Assembly: GCF_023155275.1 (NCBI RefSeq)
Contig: NZ_JALMUV010000026.1
Coordinates: 1 to 64,000, forward strand
Direction of reading: 5' to 3'
Length of the DNA stretch: 64,000 nucleotides
Origin: Streptomyces rhizoryzae
GTDB lineage: Bacteria > Actinomycetota > Actinomycetes > Streptomycetales > Streptomycetaceae
Shown here one piece after another: positions 25,898 through 34,124 of the stretch; the stretch's first letter is position 1, and each line of letters starts with the position of its first letter. The translations under genes were made by a program, and so were the position numbers. Under the pieces are notes generated by a model, which had not been told where the DNA came from, did not search any database, and worked only from the letters and a program-made list of their open reading frames with translations.

Positions 25898-25940
25898 GGC
25901 GGCGGACCGCGCCGGCCCCGGACGGCGGTCGTCCGCCGCC
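25898..25940. terminator. Hairpin between convergent genes
   Basis: A perfect 10-bp stem (25898-25907 with 25931-25940) with a 23-base loop lies between the DUF2637 gene and the convergent ATPase gene. Confidence 0.6.
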
Positions 25941-25959
25941 CCGGGGGCCCGGCTCCGGG

Positions 25960-26439
25960 TCAGGCCGGTCCGCCCCCCAGCTCGAACCACACGCACTTCC
26001 CGGTGCCCTCGGACCGGATGCCCCAGTCGTCCGCCAGCGCCCGGACCAGCATCAGCCCCCGCCCGGACGTCCCGGCGGCGGAGGCGTCGCGCGGCTCGGG
26101 GCGGCGGGCGGCGAAGTCCCGCACCTCCACCCGCAGCCGGTCGGTGACCCGCGCCGTCACCACCGCGCCGCCCTCGGTGTGCAGCAGGGCGTTGGTGACC
26201 AGTTCACTGGTCAGCAGCACGGCGACCTCGGGATCCGCCGGTGCGCCGCCGTCCGGCGGCGCCCAGCGGGCCAATAACTCCCGCAGCTCCCGGCGCACTT
26301 CACCGACCGCCTTGCGATCGGCCTGCCGCACCTTCCGTTCCAGTATCCCGGGCGCCCGCACCGCGACCGCCCCGCCCCCGCCGTCCCCGTCCGCCTCCCG
26401 GCGTCTGTCCGGTCCCTCGCACCGCACGGGCTGACGCAT
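25960..26439 (-). CDS. RsbW-like ATP-binding (anti-sigma type) protein with a TTA codon
   Basis: The 159-residue protein is a GHKL ATPase of the HATPase_c_2 group: N-box LLTSELVTNALLHTEG (about 73-88) and G-box GRGLMLVRALADDWG (about 126-140). In Streptomyces these act as serine kinases or sigma-factor binders, often without an adjacent sigma gene. No anti-anti-sigma partner is next to it. The ATG at 26439 follows GGGGGGAGC. Codon 55 (plus-strand 26275-26277) is TTA, immediately followed by a rare TTG, so expression may depend on bldA. It stands alone between DUF2637 and PoxB. Confidence 0.88.
   Translation of the reverse strand: MRQPVRCEGPDRRREADGDGGGGAVAVRAPGILERKVRQADRKAVGEVRRELRELLARWAPPDGGAPADPEVAVLLTSELVTNALLHTEGGAVVTARVTDRLRVEVRDFAARRPEPRDASAAGTSGRGLMLVRALADDWGIRSEGTGKCVWFELGGGPA
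26275..26277 (-). promoter_or_regulatory. TTA leucine codon (bldA control point)
   Basis: Codon 55 of the RsbW-like gene reads TTA on the minus strand (taa on the plus strand), in frame in the conserved first half of the protein. Confidence 0.7.
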
Positions 26440-26663
26440 GCTCCCCCCGCCCCCAACGAACCACCAGCGCTCTGCCTCGAACAGCCTCACGGTCAGCATT
26501 CCCACCGGGCCCGCCCCCATGCTTCCGCTTGGCGCCGGCCGCCGTGCCGCCGCTCACCCCGGCGGCCGGGGCGGTCTGCGGCGCTCCCCCGGGACGGCGG
26601 GCAGCGGGGCGGGCCGGGCGGCCGTTCCGCGACTGCCCGGAGCGGGCCGGTCCGCGGGCCGCC

Positions 26664-28406
26664 TCACCTCCGCGGGATGTTGCGCAGGTTGGACCGCGCC
26701 ATCTGCACCATCCGTCCCACCCCGCCGTCCAGCACCATCTTCCCGGCCGACAGCGCGAAGCCGGAGACCATCTCCGCGCTGATCTTCGGCGGGATGGACA
26801 GCGCGTGCGGGTCGGTGACCACGTCCACCAGCGCCGGGCCCTTGTGCCGGAACGCGTCCCGCAGCGCGCCGCGCAGCTGCCGGGGCTTCTCCACCCGCAC
26901 GCCGTAGGCACCGGCAGCGGTGGCGATCGCCGCGAAGTCGGGGTTGCGGTTGGTGGTGCCGTACGACGGCAGGCCGGAGACCATCATCTCCAGCTCCACC
27001 ATGCCCAGCGAGGAGTTGTTGAACAGCACGATCTTCACCGGCAGGTCGTACTGGACCAGGGTGAGGAAGTCGCCCATCAGCATGGCGAATCCGCCGTCCC
27101 CCGACATCGAGACGACCTGCCGCCCCGGGTAGGTGAACTGGGCGCCGATCGCCTGCGGCAGCGCGTTGGCCATCGAGCCGTGACTGAACGAACCGATCAC
27201 CCGGCGGCGGCCGTTGGGGGTCAGGTAGCGGGCCGCCCAGACGTTGCACATCCCGGTGTCGACGGTGAACACCGCGTCGTCGGCGGCCTCTTCGTCGAGC
27301 ACCGAGGCGACGTACTCCGGGTGCAGGGGGATGTGCCGCTCGACCTTGCGGGTGTAGGCGCGGACCACGCCCTCCAGCGCGTCGGCGTGCTTCCGCAGCA
27401 TCCGGTCGAGGAACTTCCGGTCGGTCTTCTCGCGCACCTTGGGCAGCAGGCAGCGCAGCGTCTCCCGGACGTCGCCCCAGACCGCGAGGTCCAGGGCGGT
27501 GCGCCGCCCCAGGTGCTCGGGCCGGACGTCCACCTGCACGATCCGCACGTCGTCCGGCAGGAACGCGTTGTACGGGAAGTCGGTGCCCAGCAGGATCAGC
27601 AGGTCGCACTCGTGGGTGGCCTCGTAGGCCGCGCCGTAGCCGAGCAGGCCGCTCATCCCGACGTCGTAGGGGTTGTCGTACTGGATCCACTCCTTGCCGC
27701 GCAGCGCGTGGCCGACCGGCGCCTTGACCCGCTCGGCGAACCGCATCACCTCGGCGTGCGCGCCCGCCGTGCCGCTGCCGCAGAACAGCGTGACCCGGTC
27801 GGCCCGGTCGACCATCCGGGCGAGGGCGTCGATCTCGTCGTCGCCGGGGCGGACGCAGGGCCGGGTGGTGACCAGGGCGTGCTCGGGGGCGCGTTCGGGG
27901 GCCGGTTCGGCGGCGATGTCGCCGGGCAGCGCGACGACCGCGACGCCGCCCTGCCCGACGGCGTGCTGGATCGCGGTCTGGAGCACCCGCGGCATCTGCC
28001 GGGTGCTGGAGATCAGTTCGCTGTAGTGGCTGCACTCGGCGAACAGCCGGTCGGGGTGGGTCTCCTGGAAGAAGGTGGTGCCGATCTCGCTGGAGGGGAT
28101 GTGCGAGGCCAGCGCCAGGACCGGGGCCATCGAGCGGTGCGCGTCGTACAGGCCGTTGATCAGGTGGAGGTTGCCCGGCCCGCAGGACCCGGCGCAGGCC
28201 GCGAGCACGCCGGTGAGCTGGGCCTCCGCCCCGGCGGCGAAGGCGGCGGCCTCCTCGTGCCGCACCTGGATCCAGTCGATGGCGGCGTTGCGGCGGATGG
28301 CGTCCACCACCGGGTTGAGGCTGTCCCCCACCACCCCGTAGAGCCGCCGGACGCCGGCCCGCACCAGGATGTCGATGAACTGCTCGGCAACGGTCTGCTT
28401 GGCCAC
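26664..28406 (-). CDS. poxB: Pyruvate dehydrogenase (quinone) / pyruvate oxidase, TPP- and FAD-dependent
   Basis: The 580-residue protein has the three-domain layout of PoxB, which converts pyruvate to acetate and CO2 with electrons to the quinone pool. The catalytic glutamate is E51 in VRHEEAAAF, the FAD/central domain spans about 190-335, and the TPP-metal motif is SGDGGFAMLMGDFLTLVQYD near 436 with the matching asparagines in VLFNNSS near 464. The C-terminal SAEMVSGFALSAGKMVLDG corresponds to the membrane-association tail. The ATG at 28406 agrees with the family start. Unlike the TPP protein at 66-1280, all catalytic motifs are intact. Confidence 0.94.
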   Translation of the reverse strand: MAKQTVAEQFIDILVRAGVRRLYGVVGDSLNPVVDAIRRNAAIDWIQVRHEEAAAFAAGAEAQLTGVLAACAGSCGPGNLHLINGLYDAHRSMAPVLALASHIPSSEIGTTFFQETHPDRLFAECSHYSELISSTRQMPRVLQTAIQHAVGQGGVAVVALPGDIAAEPAPERAPEHALVTTRPCVRPGDDEIDALARMVDRADRVTLFCGSGTAGAHAEVMRFAERVKAPVGHALRGKEWIQYDNPYDVGMSGLLGYGAAYEATHECDLLILLGTDFPYNAFLPDDVRIVQVDVRPEHLGRRTALDLAVWGDVRETLRCLLPKVREKTDRKFLDRMLRKHADALEGVVRAYTRKVERHIPLHPEYVASVLDEEAADDAVFTVDTGMCNVWAARYLTPNGRRRVIGSFSHGSMANALPQAIGAQFTYPGRQVVSMSGDGGFAMLMGDFLTLVQYDLPVKIVLFNNSSLGMVELEMMVSGLPSYGTTNRNPDFAAIATAAGAYGVRVEKPRQLRGALRDAFRHKGPALVDVVTDPHALSIPPKISAEMVSGFALSAGKMVLDGGVGRMVQMARSNLRNIPRR

Positions 28407-28490
28407 GGCAGAAGCCTCCTTTGGCGGGGACGGACGACGGGCGGCGCGGCCGGGCCGGTCACCGCCCCCTCCATCAATCCACGTCCGGCG

Positions 28491-29873
28491 CTACTCCGCC
28501 TCCGGGCGGTCCGAACGGCCCCGGCCGGCGGGGCCGGCCGGGAGGGGTTCCCAGACCGCGGCGGCCGTGTGGTCCCCGGTGGCGGCGGGGTCCGGCGGCT
28601 GAGCGGCGGTCAGGAAGTCCGCCGGGGCGGGCGGACCGGCCGACCAGGCGGCGGCCAGCCGGGCGGCGAGGCCGGGAGCGCCGCCGGTCAGCGGCCCGGC
28701 CAGCGCGGTACCGCACAGCAGCAGGACGTCGCCCGGGCGGCCGGTGACGGTGCGGAACCGGAACGGCGCCGGGCGCGGCCCGCCGTCCGGGTCGGGGCCG
28801 GGGCCGCCGTCCGGGTCCGCGCCCTCCCGGCCGCCCGGTGGTTCCAGGTCCTCCCAGGCGCCGTCGCGCAGCCGGAGGAGCCCGCCCGCGCCGACGCCGA
28901 AGAACACCCGGGCGCGGCAGTCCGGGTCGCCGGGCAGCAGCAGGCAGCGCAGCGCCGCCGGGGGCCCGCCGGGCGCGTCGTCCCGCTCCGCCGCGCGGCC
29001 GCGCAGGGTGCCGTACCCGCGGTCGGACAGGCGCCGCAGGCCCGCCCGGAGCGCGTCGTGGTGGCCGGTGCGGAGGTCGTGGGCCAGCCGGGTGGCGCCG
29101 CGGCCGACGGCGCCGCCGATCCAGGCGCAGGCGTCCCGGGCCACGCGCCCGGCGGCCGCTCCGGCGGCGGGCGCTCCGGTGGCGGTGGCCACCAGGAGCA
29201 GGGCGTCCGGGCCGGTGCCGAACCGGGCGGTCAGCAGCGCGTCGCGGCGCCCCTCGCCCCGTTCGCCCGCGCCGGTGCCGCACCGCGAGACGGCCCGGAC
29301 GGCGAGCGGTCCGAACCGGGCGCTCTCCAGGGCGGTGCCGGGCACCAGGTCACCGAGCGCCTCGGGGTCGGCCTCGGGGAGCGTGCAGCGCCAGGGGGGC
29401 GCGGCGGGGGCGTCCCCGTCCGGCGGCTCGCCCGGCAGGGCCCGCCGCGGCGGCTCCCAGGGCCGCGGCTCCCAGCCGCTCGGCTCCCACGGCCGCGGCT
29501 CGAACCCGGTGGACACCCCGCCCCCGGGGGCCGCCGGAGGTGGGTCGGCTCCGCCCGGGACGGCTCCGGCGGCGGCGCCGGGGAGCGGGCTCACGAGGGG
29601 TGCGGTCGCGGGCGGCGGGCCCGCGGTCGGGGCGGCGCCGGGCGGGGCACCACCGGGCCACGGTGGGTCGACCGGGGGCGGGGCGGCCGCTGCCGGGGCG
29701 CCACCGGCGGCCCCTCCGGACTCCCCGGCCCCCCTCTGCCCGTCTTCCCCCTCCCCCTCCCCCTCTCCCTCCCCTTCCGCTGCCCCGCCGTCCTCCCCGT
29801 ACAGCTCGCGCCACCACCAGTCGGCCTCTCCGCCACGGCCCCCGCCCGCCCCCTGCTGCTTCATGGGCGGCAT
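28491..29873 (-). CDS. PP2C-like pseudophosphatase with long disordered N-terminus
   Basis: The 460-residue protein has a long N-terminal region (1-150) rich in Pro, Gly and Glu with a WEPRPWEP repeat, then a domain (about 165-430) with PP2C-type order. Where active enzymes have a metal-binding VADGMGG it has VATATGAPAAG, and where they have SDG it has GTALAG (VLLLCGTALAGPL). The metal aspartates are lost, so it should be a pseudophosphatase, perhaps binding phosphoprotein. The start could be ATG at 29873 (MPPMKQQ) or at 29864, and ribosome binding sites are weak for both. I see no partner gene, and the PP2C call is by pattern only. Confidence 0.7.
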   Translation of the reverse strand: MPPMKQQGAGGGRGGEADWWWRELYGEDGGAAEGEGEGEGEGEDGQRGAGESGGAAGGAPAAAAPPPVDPPWPGGAPPGAAPTAGPPPATAPLVSPLPGAAAGAVPGGADPPPAAPGGGVSTGFEPRPWEPSGWEPRPWEPPRRALPGEPPDGDAPAAPPWRCTLPEADPEALGDLVPGTALESARFGPLAVRAVSRCGTGAGERGEGRRDALLTARFGTGPDALLLVATATGAPAAGAAAGRVARDACAWIGGAVGRGATRLAHDLRTGHHDALRAGLRRLSDRGYGTLRGRAAERDDAPGGPPAALRCLLLPGDPDCRARVFFGVGAGGLLRLRDGAWEDLEPPGGREGADPDGGPGPDPDGGPRPAPFRFRTVTGRPGDVLLLCGTALAGPLTGGAPGLAARLAAAWSAGPPAPADFLTAAQPPDPAATGDHTAAAVWEPLPAGPAGRGRSDRPEAE

Positions 29874-30050
29874 TGTTCCGTGGGGCCCGGCGCCGGGACA
29901 GGGCGCGAAAAGGGCATTCCAGGAAGCGCGTCCGGGCCCCGTCCGGCAGGCTTGGGCCATGCGGGCCCGAAGAGAGCGCAGCGGACGTGCCGTCACGGGG
30001 CGCACGCCGCGCGGGTCGCGGCCCGGCGCCGGCGGCTCGGGGGGCGCCGC

Positions 30051-30533
30051 ATGAACGTCTGGCAGCTGATCGCCGTCGGCGTCGTCCTGCTGCTCGGGGT
30101 GTTCGGGGTGCTGGTGCCCGGCATCCCGGGGCCGCTGGTGGTGTGGGCGGGGCTGCTGTGGTGGGCGACGACGGAGCGGACCGGCCTCGCCTGGACGGTG
30201 CTGATGGCGGCGACCGCCGTCCTGCTGCTCAGCGAGGTGCTCACGTGGCTGCTCCCGGCCCGCAGTCTGCGCGACGCGGGCACGCCCTACCGCACGCTGG
30301 TGTGGGCGGGCGTGGCCGGTATCGCGGGGTTCTTCCTGATCCCGGTGATCGGCTGCCCGCTGGGGGCGGTCGGCGGCCTCTACGTCCTGGAGCGGGCCCG
30401 CCTCGGCAGCCACGGCGACGCCTGGGCCGCCACCCGCACGGTGCTGCGGGCCATCGGGCTGAGCGTCCTGGTGGAGCTGTTCGCCTGCCTGCTCGTGGTG
30501 GGCGCCTGGACGGGGGCGGTGGTGGCCGGCTGA
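30051..30533 (+). CDS. DUF456 membrane protein
   Basis: The 160-residue protein has about four hydrophobic segments: VWQLIAVGVVLLLGVFGVLVP (3-23), a second near 25-43 and 47-66, GVAGIAGFFLIPVIGCPLGAVGGLYV (84-109), and a last near 130-155. The pattern GVFGVLVPGIPGPLVVWAG is typical of DUF456. The role is unknown. The ATG at 30051 follows GGGGGG. It is convergent with rsgA, with a hairpin between them. Confidence 0.88.
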   Translation: MNVWQLIAVGVVLLLGVFGVLVPGIPGPLVVWAGLLWWATTERTGLAWTVLMAATAVLLLSEVLTWLLPARSLRDAGTPYRTLVWAGVAGIAGFFLIPVIGCPLGAVGGLYVLERARLGSHGDAWAATRTVLRAIGLSVLVELFACLLVVGAWTGAVVAG

Positions 30534-30551
30534 CGGGCCGGTGCGGGACCG

Positions 30552-30588
30552 CCGTCCCCTGGAAAGGCCCCGCCCCGCCGGGGGACGG
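30552..30588. terminator. Candidate hairpin between DUF456 gene and rsgA
   Basis: An 8-bp stem CCGTCCCC/GGGGACGG with a 21-base GC-rich loop lies between convergent genes. It is weaker than the other terminators. Confidence 0.4.
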
Positions 30589-30627
30589 GCCCGAGGCCAC
30601 CGCCCCGGGCCCGGCCCCGCGTCCCGT

Positions 30628-31818
30628 CTAGCGGCCGCGCTTGCGTTCCGCCAGGTGCCGGCCCAGCGCCTGCTTCCGCTTCCACTCGCGGCGGAGTTCG
30701 GCCCGTTGCCGGACGTCGGTCCGGGCCGCGATCCGCTGGTTCTCGCGCCGGAGCTTGCGGTAGCTCTCCAGCCGCCGGTACGCCAACGTGCCGTCCGCCA
30801 CGGCACGTTGGACGGCGCAGTCCGGTTCGGTGCCGTGTGCGCAGTCGGGGAACCGGCAGTGCGCGGCCAGCTCGGCGACGTCGGCGAACGTCCGGGCCAG
30901 CCCGGTGTCCGCGTCCCACATCCCGACACCGCGCAGGCCCGGCGTGTCGATCAGTACGCCGCCGCCGGGCAGAACCAGCAGGTCGCGGGTGGTGGTGGTG
31001 TGCCGGCCCTTGCCGTCGCGGTCGCGGACCGCCCGGACGTCCTGGACGTCCGCGCCGACCACCGCGTTGGCCAGGGTGGACTTGCCGGCCCCGGACCGCC
31101 CCAGGAGGACGGAGGTGGAGCCGGCCAGTTCGGCGGTCAGCGCGGCCAGGCCGCCGCCGGTCGCCGCACTGACCGCCAGCACCCGGACGCCGGGGGCGGC
31201 GGCCGCCGCGTCCGCGACGAGGTGGGCCCGCACGGCCGGATCGGCCACCAGGTCGGCCTTGGTGAGGGCCACCAGCGGCTGCGCGCCGCTCTCCCACGCC
31301 AGGGCCACGAACCGCTCGACGCGGCCCGGGTCGAACGGTTCCGCGAGGGAGACCGCGACCACGGCGCGGTCCACGTTGGCGGCGAGGATCTGCGCCTCGG
31401 ACCGCTTGGAGGAGGCCGACCGGAGGAGCGCCGTGCGGCGCGGCAGCAGCGCCCGTACCACGCCGTCCGGAGCGGCGCCGGTCCGGCCGTGCGCCAGGTC
31501 GAGGACGGCCCAGTCGCCGGTGCACGGGACCCGGGTGGGGTCGCCGGTGGCCACCGGCGCGGCGTCGGCGAGCACGGTGCGCACGCCGGGGCCGTCCGCC
31601 ACGACGGCGTCCAGGCGGCCGCGGTCGACGCGGACCACCCGGCCGGGCACGAAGCCCCGCCCGGCGTGGGCGGCGAAGCGCTCCGCGAACCCCTCGTCCC
31701 AGCCGTAGGCGGCCAGCGGATGCGCGGCGGGCAGGGCGGGACGTGCGGGGAGGGCGGTGGGAGGGGAGTCGGGGGAGGGAACGGAGTCGGACGGCGCGGG
31801 GAACCACGAGTCGGACAA
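30628..31818 (-). CDS. rsgA: Ribosome small-subunit GTPase RsgA
   Basis: The 396-residue protein is a circularly permuted GTPase that acts in 30S subunit maturation. Order of motifs: OB-fold (about 50-120), G4 TKADL near 185, G5-like SAATGGG, G1 GRSGAGKSTLANAV near 237, G3 DTPGLRG near 291, then the zinc-binding segment CRFPDCAHGTEPDC near 320-334. The open frame begins with TTG at 31818 with GAAAGG upstream, and no better ATG or GTG lies before the OB-fold. A 26-codon ORF with a strong ribosome binding site ends 39 bases upstream and may couple or attenuate translation. The C-terminus is strongly basic. Confidence 0.93.
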   Translation of the reverse strand: MSDSWFPAPSDSVPSPDSPPTALPARPALPAAHPLAAYGWDEGFAERFAAHAGRGFVPGRVVRVDRGRLDAVVADGPGVRTVLADAAPVATGDPTRVPCTGDWAVLDLAHGRTGAAPDGVVRALLPRRTALLRSASSKRSEAQILAANVDRAVVAVSLAEPFDPGRVERFVALAWESGAQPLVALTKADLVADPAVRAHLVADAAAAAPGVRVLAVSAATGGGLAALTAELAGSTSVLLGRSGAGKSTLANAVVGADVQDVRAVRDRDGKGRHTTTTRDLLVLPGGGVLIDTPGLRGVGMWDADTGLARTFADVAELAAHCRFPDCAHGTEPDCAVQRAVADGTLAYRRLESYRKLRRENQRIAARTDVRQRAELRREWKRKQALGRHLAERKRGR

Positions 31819-31857
31819 CGGGAGGGCCTTTCGGGAAGGCGCGGTCCCGGGAAGAGG

Positions 31858-31938
31858 TCAGCCGGTGACCGCGGAGGCGGGGTCGAGGAGTGCGGTGCTC
31901 GTGCGGATGCGGGCCGTGCCCGTCGCCGTGGCGGTCAT
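31858..31938 (-). CDS. Small ORF upstream of rsgA (26 residues)
   Basis: ATG at 31938 is preceded by GGGAGGTGGCACCG, a much better ribosome binding site than that of rsgA. The ORF encodes 26 residues (MTATATGTARIRTSTALLDP then ASAVTG) and ends 39 bases before the rsgA TTG. Thr/Ala-rich content and the position suggest a leader peptide or a small translated gene. No family is recognised. Conservation in other Streptomyces would decide whether it is real. Confidence 0.5.
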   Translation of the reverse strand: MTATATGTARIRTSTALLDPASAVTG

Positions 31939-32095
31939 CGGTGCCACCTCCCGTGCCGTGGTCGAAAGGCGCGCGGCGGCGCGCGCCGGCCGCGGCGGAC
32001 AAGTGCCGCGGCCCGGGCCGACGTTAGGGCAGCCGCCGCCCGGACCGCCAGCGGTTTTCTCCCGTCCGGTCCGCGGCCGGTCCGGGGCGCGGCGC

Positions 32096-32479
32096 CTACC
32101 CGCCGGTGCGCTCCGCGCCGTCGTAGGCGAGGACCGCGTCGAGGTACGCGGCGATGGCGTCGCGGTTGCGGGTCAGGCAGGAGATGCGGTCGGTCATCCG
32201 GTCGCGTTCGCGCCGCAGGGTGGCCAGCATCTCCGGGGTGGCGTCCGGGAAGTAGATCGTCCGGGGCCGGTCCAGGCAGGGCAGGATCTGCTTGATGATG
32301 CGGGTCGGCAGACCGGCGTCGAGCAGGCCGCGGATCTGGAGGACCCGGTCCACGAAGCGCTCGTCGTAGTCGCGGTAGCCGTTCGGGGTGCGGGCGGCGG
32401 CGATCAGGCCCTGCTCCTCGTAGTAGCGCAGCAGCCGGCGCGGGGTGCCGGTCCGTTCCGACAGTTCTCCGATCCGCAC
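32096..32479 (-). CDS. MerR-family transcriptional regulator
   Basis: The 127-residue protein has the MerR winged helix at its start (VRIGELSERTGTPRRLLRYYEEQGLI, then NGYRDYDERFVDRVLQIRGLLDAGL) and a coiled-coil dimerisation helix (about 85-125). A cysteine in ISCLTRN and another in ILPCLDRP are present, but no metal-binding loop is evident. MerR proteins usually bind and twist a 19-20 bp spacer promoter. The GTG at 32479 follows GGGGAGGG. It lies near the ArsR/cation efflux pair. Its target is unknown. Confidence 0.88.
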   Translation of the reverse strand: MRIGELSERTGTPRRLLRYYEEQGLIAAARTPNGYRDYDERFVDRVLQIRGLLDAGLPTRIIKQILPCLDRPRTIYFPDATPEMLATLRRERDRMTDRISCLTRNRDAIAAYLDAVLAYDGAERTGG

Positions 32480-32550
32480 GGTGTCCGCCCTCCCCTTCCG
32501 CGCGCGGCGCGCCGGCCCCAGCATAGGGCGGGCGGCGGGCCGCCGGCCGG

Positions 32551-32907
32551 TCAGTCGTGCGGCGGCAGGTGGCGGATCCGGTGGTCGGCGGCGTTCAGCG
32601 CCTCGTCGACCAGCCGCCGCAGATGCCCGTGGCGCAGCGCGTAGACCGCCCGGCGGCCGTCCTTGCGGGTGGTGACGAGCCCGGCGAGCCGGAGCCGGGC
32701 GAGGTGCTGGCTCACGGAGGTGCGGGAGGCGCCGCAGGCACCGGTCAGGGTGGTGACGTCGGCCTCGCCGGCCGCCAGGCGGCGCAGCAGGGCCAGCCGG
32801 GTGCGGTCGGCGAGCAGGCCGAGGATCTCCACGGCGGCGGCCAGCCGCGCGCCGTCGTCCGGCTCCTGCGCACCGTGCGCAGCTGAGAGGTGCATGCGTG
32901 CGCTCAT
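32551..32907 (-). CDS. ArsR/SmtB-family metal-responsive repressor
   Basis: The 118-residue protein has the ArsR winged helix (LGLLADRTRLALLRRLAAGEADVTTLTGACGASRTSVSQHLARLRLAGLVTTRK, about 30-85 by pieces). It lacks the ELCVCDL arsenic-type site. Its C-terminal helix and tail contain HGHLRRLVDEALNAADHRIRH and PPHD, a pattern that fits an alpha-5 zinc- or cobalt-sensing site. A start at 32895 is an alternative. It is divergent from a cation diffusion facilitator gene with a palindrome at the ArsR start, so it probably represses that exporter when metal is low. Confidence 0.9.
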   Translation of the reverse strand: MSARMHLSAAHGAQEPDDGARLAAAVEILGLLADRTRLALLRRLAAGEADVTTLTGACGASRTSVSQHLARLRLAGLVTTRKDGRRAVYALRHGHLRRLVDEALNAADHRIRHLPPHD

Positions 32908-32913
32908 ACGCAC
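32889..32913. promoter_or_regulatory. Operator-like palindrome between ArsR and the cation efflux gene
   Basis: TGCGT-GCGCTCAT-ACGCA (arms of 5 bp, with further TGCATGCG flanks) overlaps the ArsR start codon. ArsR/SmtB repressors bind imperfect inverted repeats in such divergent regions. Confidence 0.45.
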
Positions 32914-32969
32914 ATAATGGGCGGACGAGGGGGTGCGGCACAAGTCGCGCCCCGGACGGCGGAGGTGCG

Positions 32970-34091
32970 ATGCCCGTGACCGCGCAAGTACCGGACCCCG
33001 AGGCCCCCTCCCCCGGCGGCCCCCCGCACGACCACGATCACGACCACCACCCCGGCCCCGTCCACGGGGACGGGCACGGGCACCCGCACCCCGCCGACCG
33101 GTCGCGTGCGGCCCGGCTGCGGCACCGGCTCGGGCACGCCCTCACCCCGCACGGCCACGACGCCGCGGACCGGGTCGACCGGGCGCTGGCGACCTCCCGG
33201 GAGGGGCTGCGCACGCTGTGGCTGTCGTTCGCGGTGCTCGGCGCGACCACCGCGGTGCAGGCCGCGGTGGCGGTGCTGTCCGGTTCGGTGGCGCTGCTCG
33301 GCGACACCCTGCACAACGCCGCGGACGCGCTGACCGCCGTCCCGCTGGCCCTCGCCTTCGTCCTCGGCCGGCGGGCCGCCACCCGCCGCTACACCTACGG
33401 CTACGGCCGGGCCGAGGACCTCGCCGGGGTGGTCATCGTGCTGACCATCGCCGGGTCCGCGGTGCCCGCGCTGTGGACGGCCGCCGACCGGCTGCTGCAC
33501 CCGCGCGACGTGCAGCACCTGTGGGCGGTCGCCGCGGCGGCGCTGGCCGGCTTCGCGGGCAACGAGTGGGTGGCGCGGCGCCGTATCCGCACCGGCCGCC
33601 GGATCGGCTCGGCGGCACTGGTCGCGGACGGCCTGCACGCCCGGACCGACGGTTTCACCTCGCTGGCGGTGCTGCTGGGCGCGGGCGGGTCGGCGCTGGG
33701 CGTGCGGGCCGCCGACCCGGTCATCGGCCTGCTGATCACCGGGGCGATCCTGCTGGTCCTCAAGGACGCGGCCCGGGAGGTGTTCCGGCGGCTGATGGAC
33801 TCGGTGGACCCGGAGCTGGTGGCGGCCGCCGAGACCGCGCTGCGCGGCGTGCCGGGCGTACGGGGCGTCGGGCAGCTGCGGATGCGCTGGATCGGGCACA
33901 CCCTGCGGGCCGAGGCGGACATCGTCCTGGACCCGCGGCTGACCGTGGCCCGCGCGCACCGGATCGCGGTGGCCGCCGAGCACGCGCTGATCCACGGTGT
34001 GCCCCGGCTGACGGCGGCCACCGTGCACACCGACCACACCCCGGAGGACGGCGGGGCGGACCCGCACGCGGCGCTCGCCCACCACGCCTGA
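32970..34091 (+). CDS. Cation diffusion facilitator (zinc/cobalt exporter)
   Basis: The 373-residue membrane protein starts with a His-rich N-terminus (HDHDHDHHPGPVHGDGHGHP, about 14-45), then six hydrophobic segments (about 70-270) and a cytoplasmic C-terminal domain. The transport-site residues are present in GDTLHNAADAL (about 111-121) and DGLHARTDGF (about 220-229), each with the H-x3-D pattern of CDF exporters. It probably expels zinc, cobalt or a similar metal. The ATG at 32970 follows GGAGGTGCG. The divergent ArsR gene is its likely repressor. Confidence 0.94.
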   Translation: MPVTAQVPDPEAPSPGGPPHDHDHDHHPGPVHGDGHGHPHPADRSRAARLRHRLGHALTPHGHDAADRVDRALATSREGLRTLWLSFAVLGATTAVQAAVAVLSGSVALLGDTLHNAADALTAVPLALAFVLGRRAATRRYTYGYGRAEDLAGVVIVLTIAGSAVPALWTAADRLLHPRDVQHLWAVAAAALAGFAGNEWVARRRIRTGRRIGSAALVADGLHARTDGFTSLAVLLGAGGSALGVRAADPVIGLLITGAILLVLKDAAREVFRRLMDSVDPELVAAAETALRGVPGVRGVGQLRMRWIGHTLRAEADIVLDPRLTVARAHRIAVAAEHALIHGVPRLTAATVHTDHTPEDGGADPHAALAHHA

Positions 34092-34093
34092 CC

Positions 34094-34107
34094 CCGCCGT
34101 CCGGCGG
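34094..34107. terminator. Small hairpin between convergent genes
   Basis: CCGCCG-TC-CGGCGG lies between the cation exporter and the antiporter gene. Its loop is only two bases. Confidence 0.3.
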
Positions 34108-34124
34108 CCCGCCCCGCCCCGGGC

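Noticed and set aside
26241..30533. 1430-codon plus-strand frame ending in the DUF456 gene
   Set aside because: Only its last 160 codons have membrane-protein character and a ribosome binding site; the rest is antisense to PoxB and the PP2C-like gene.
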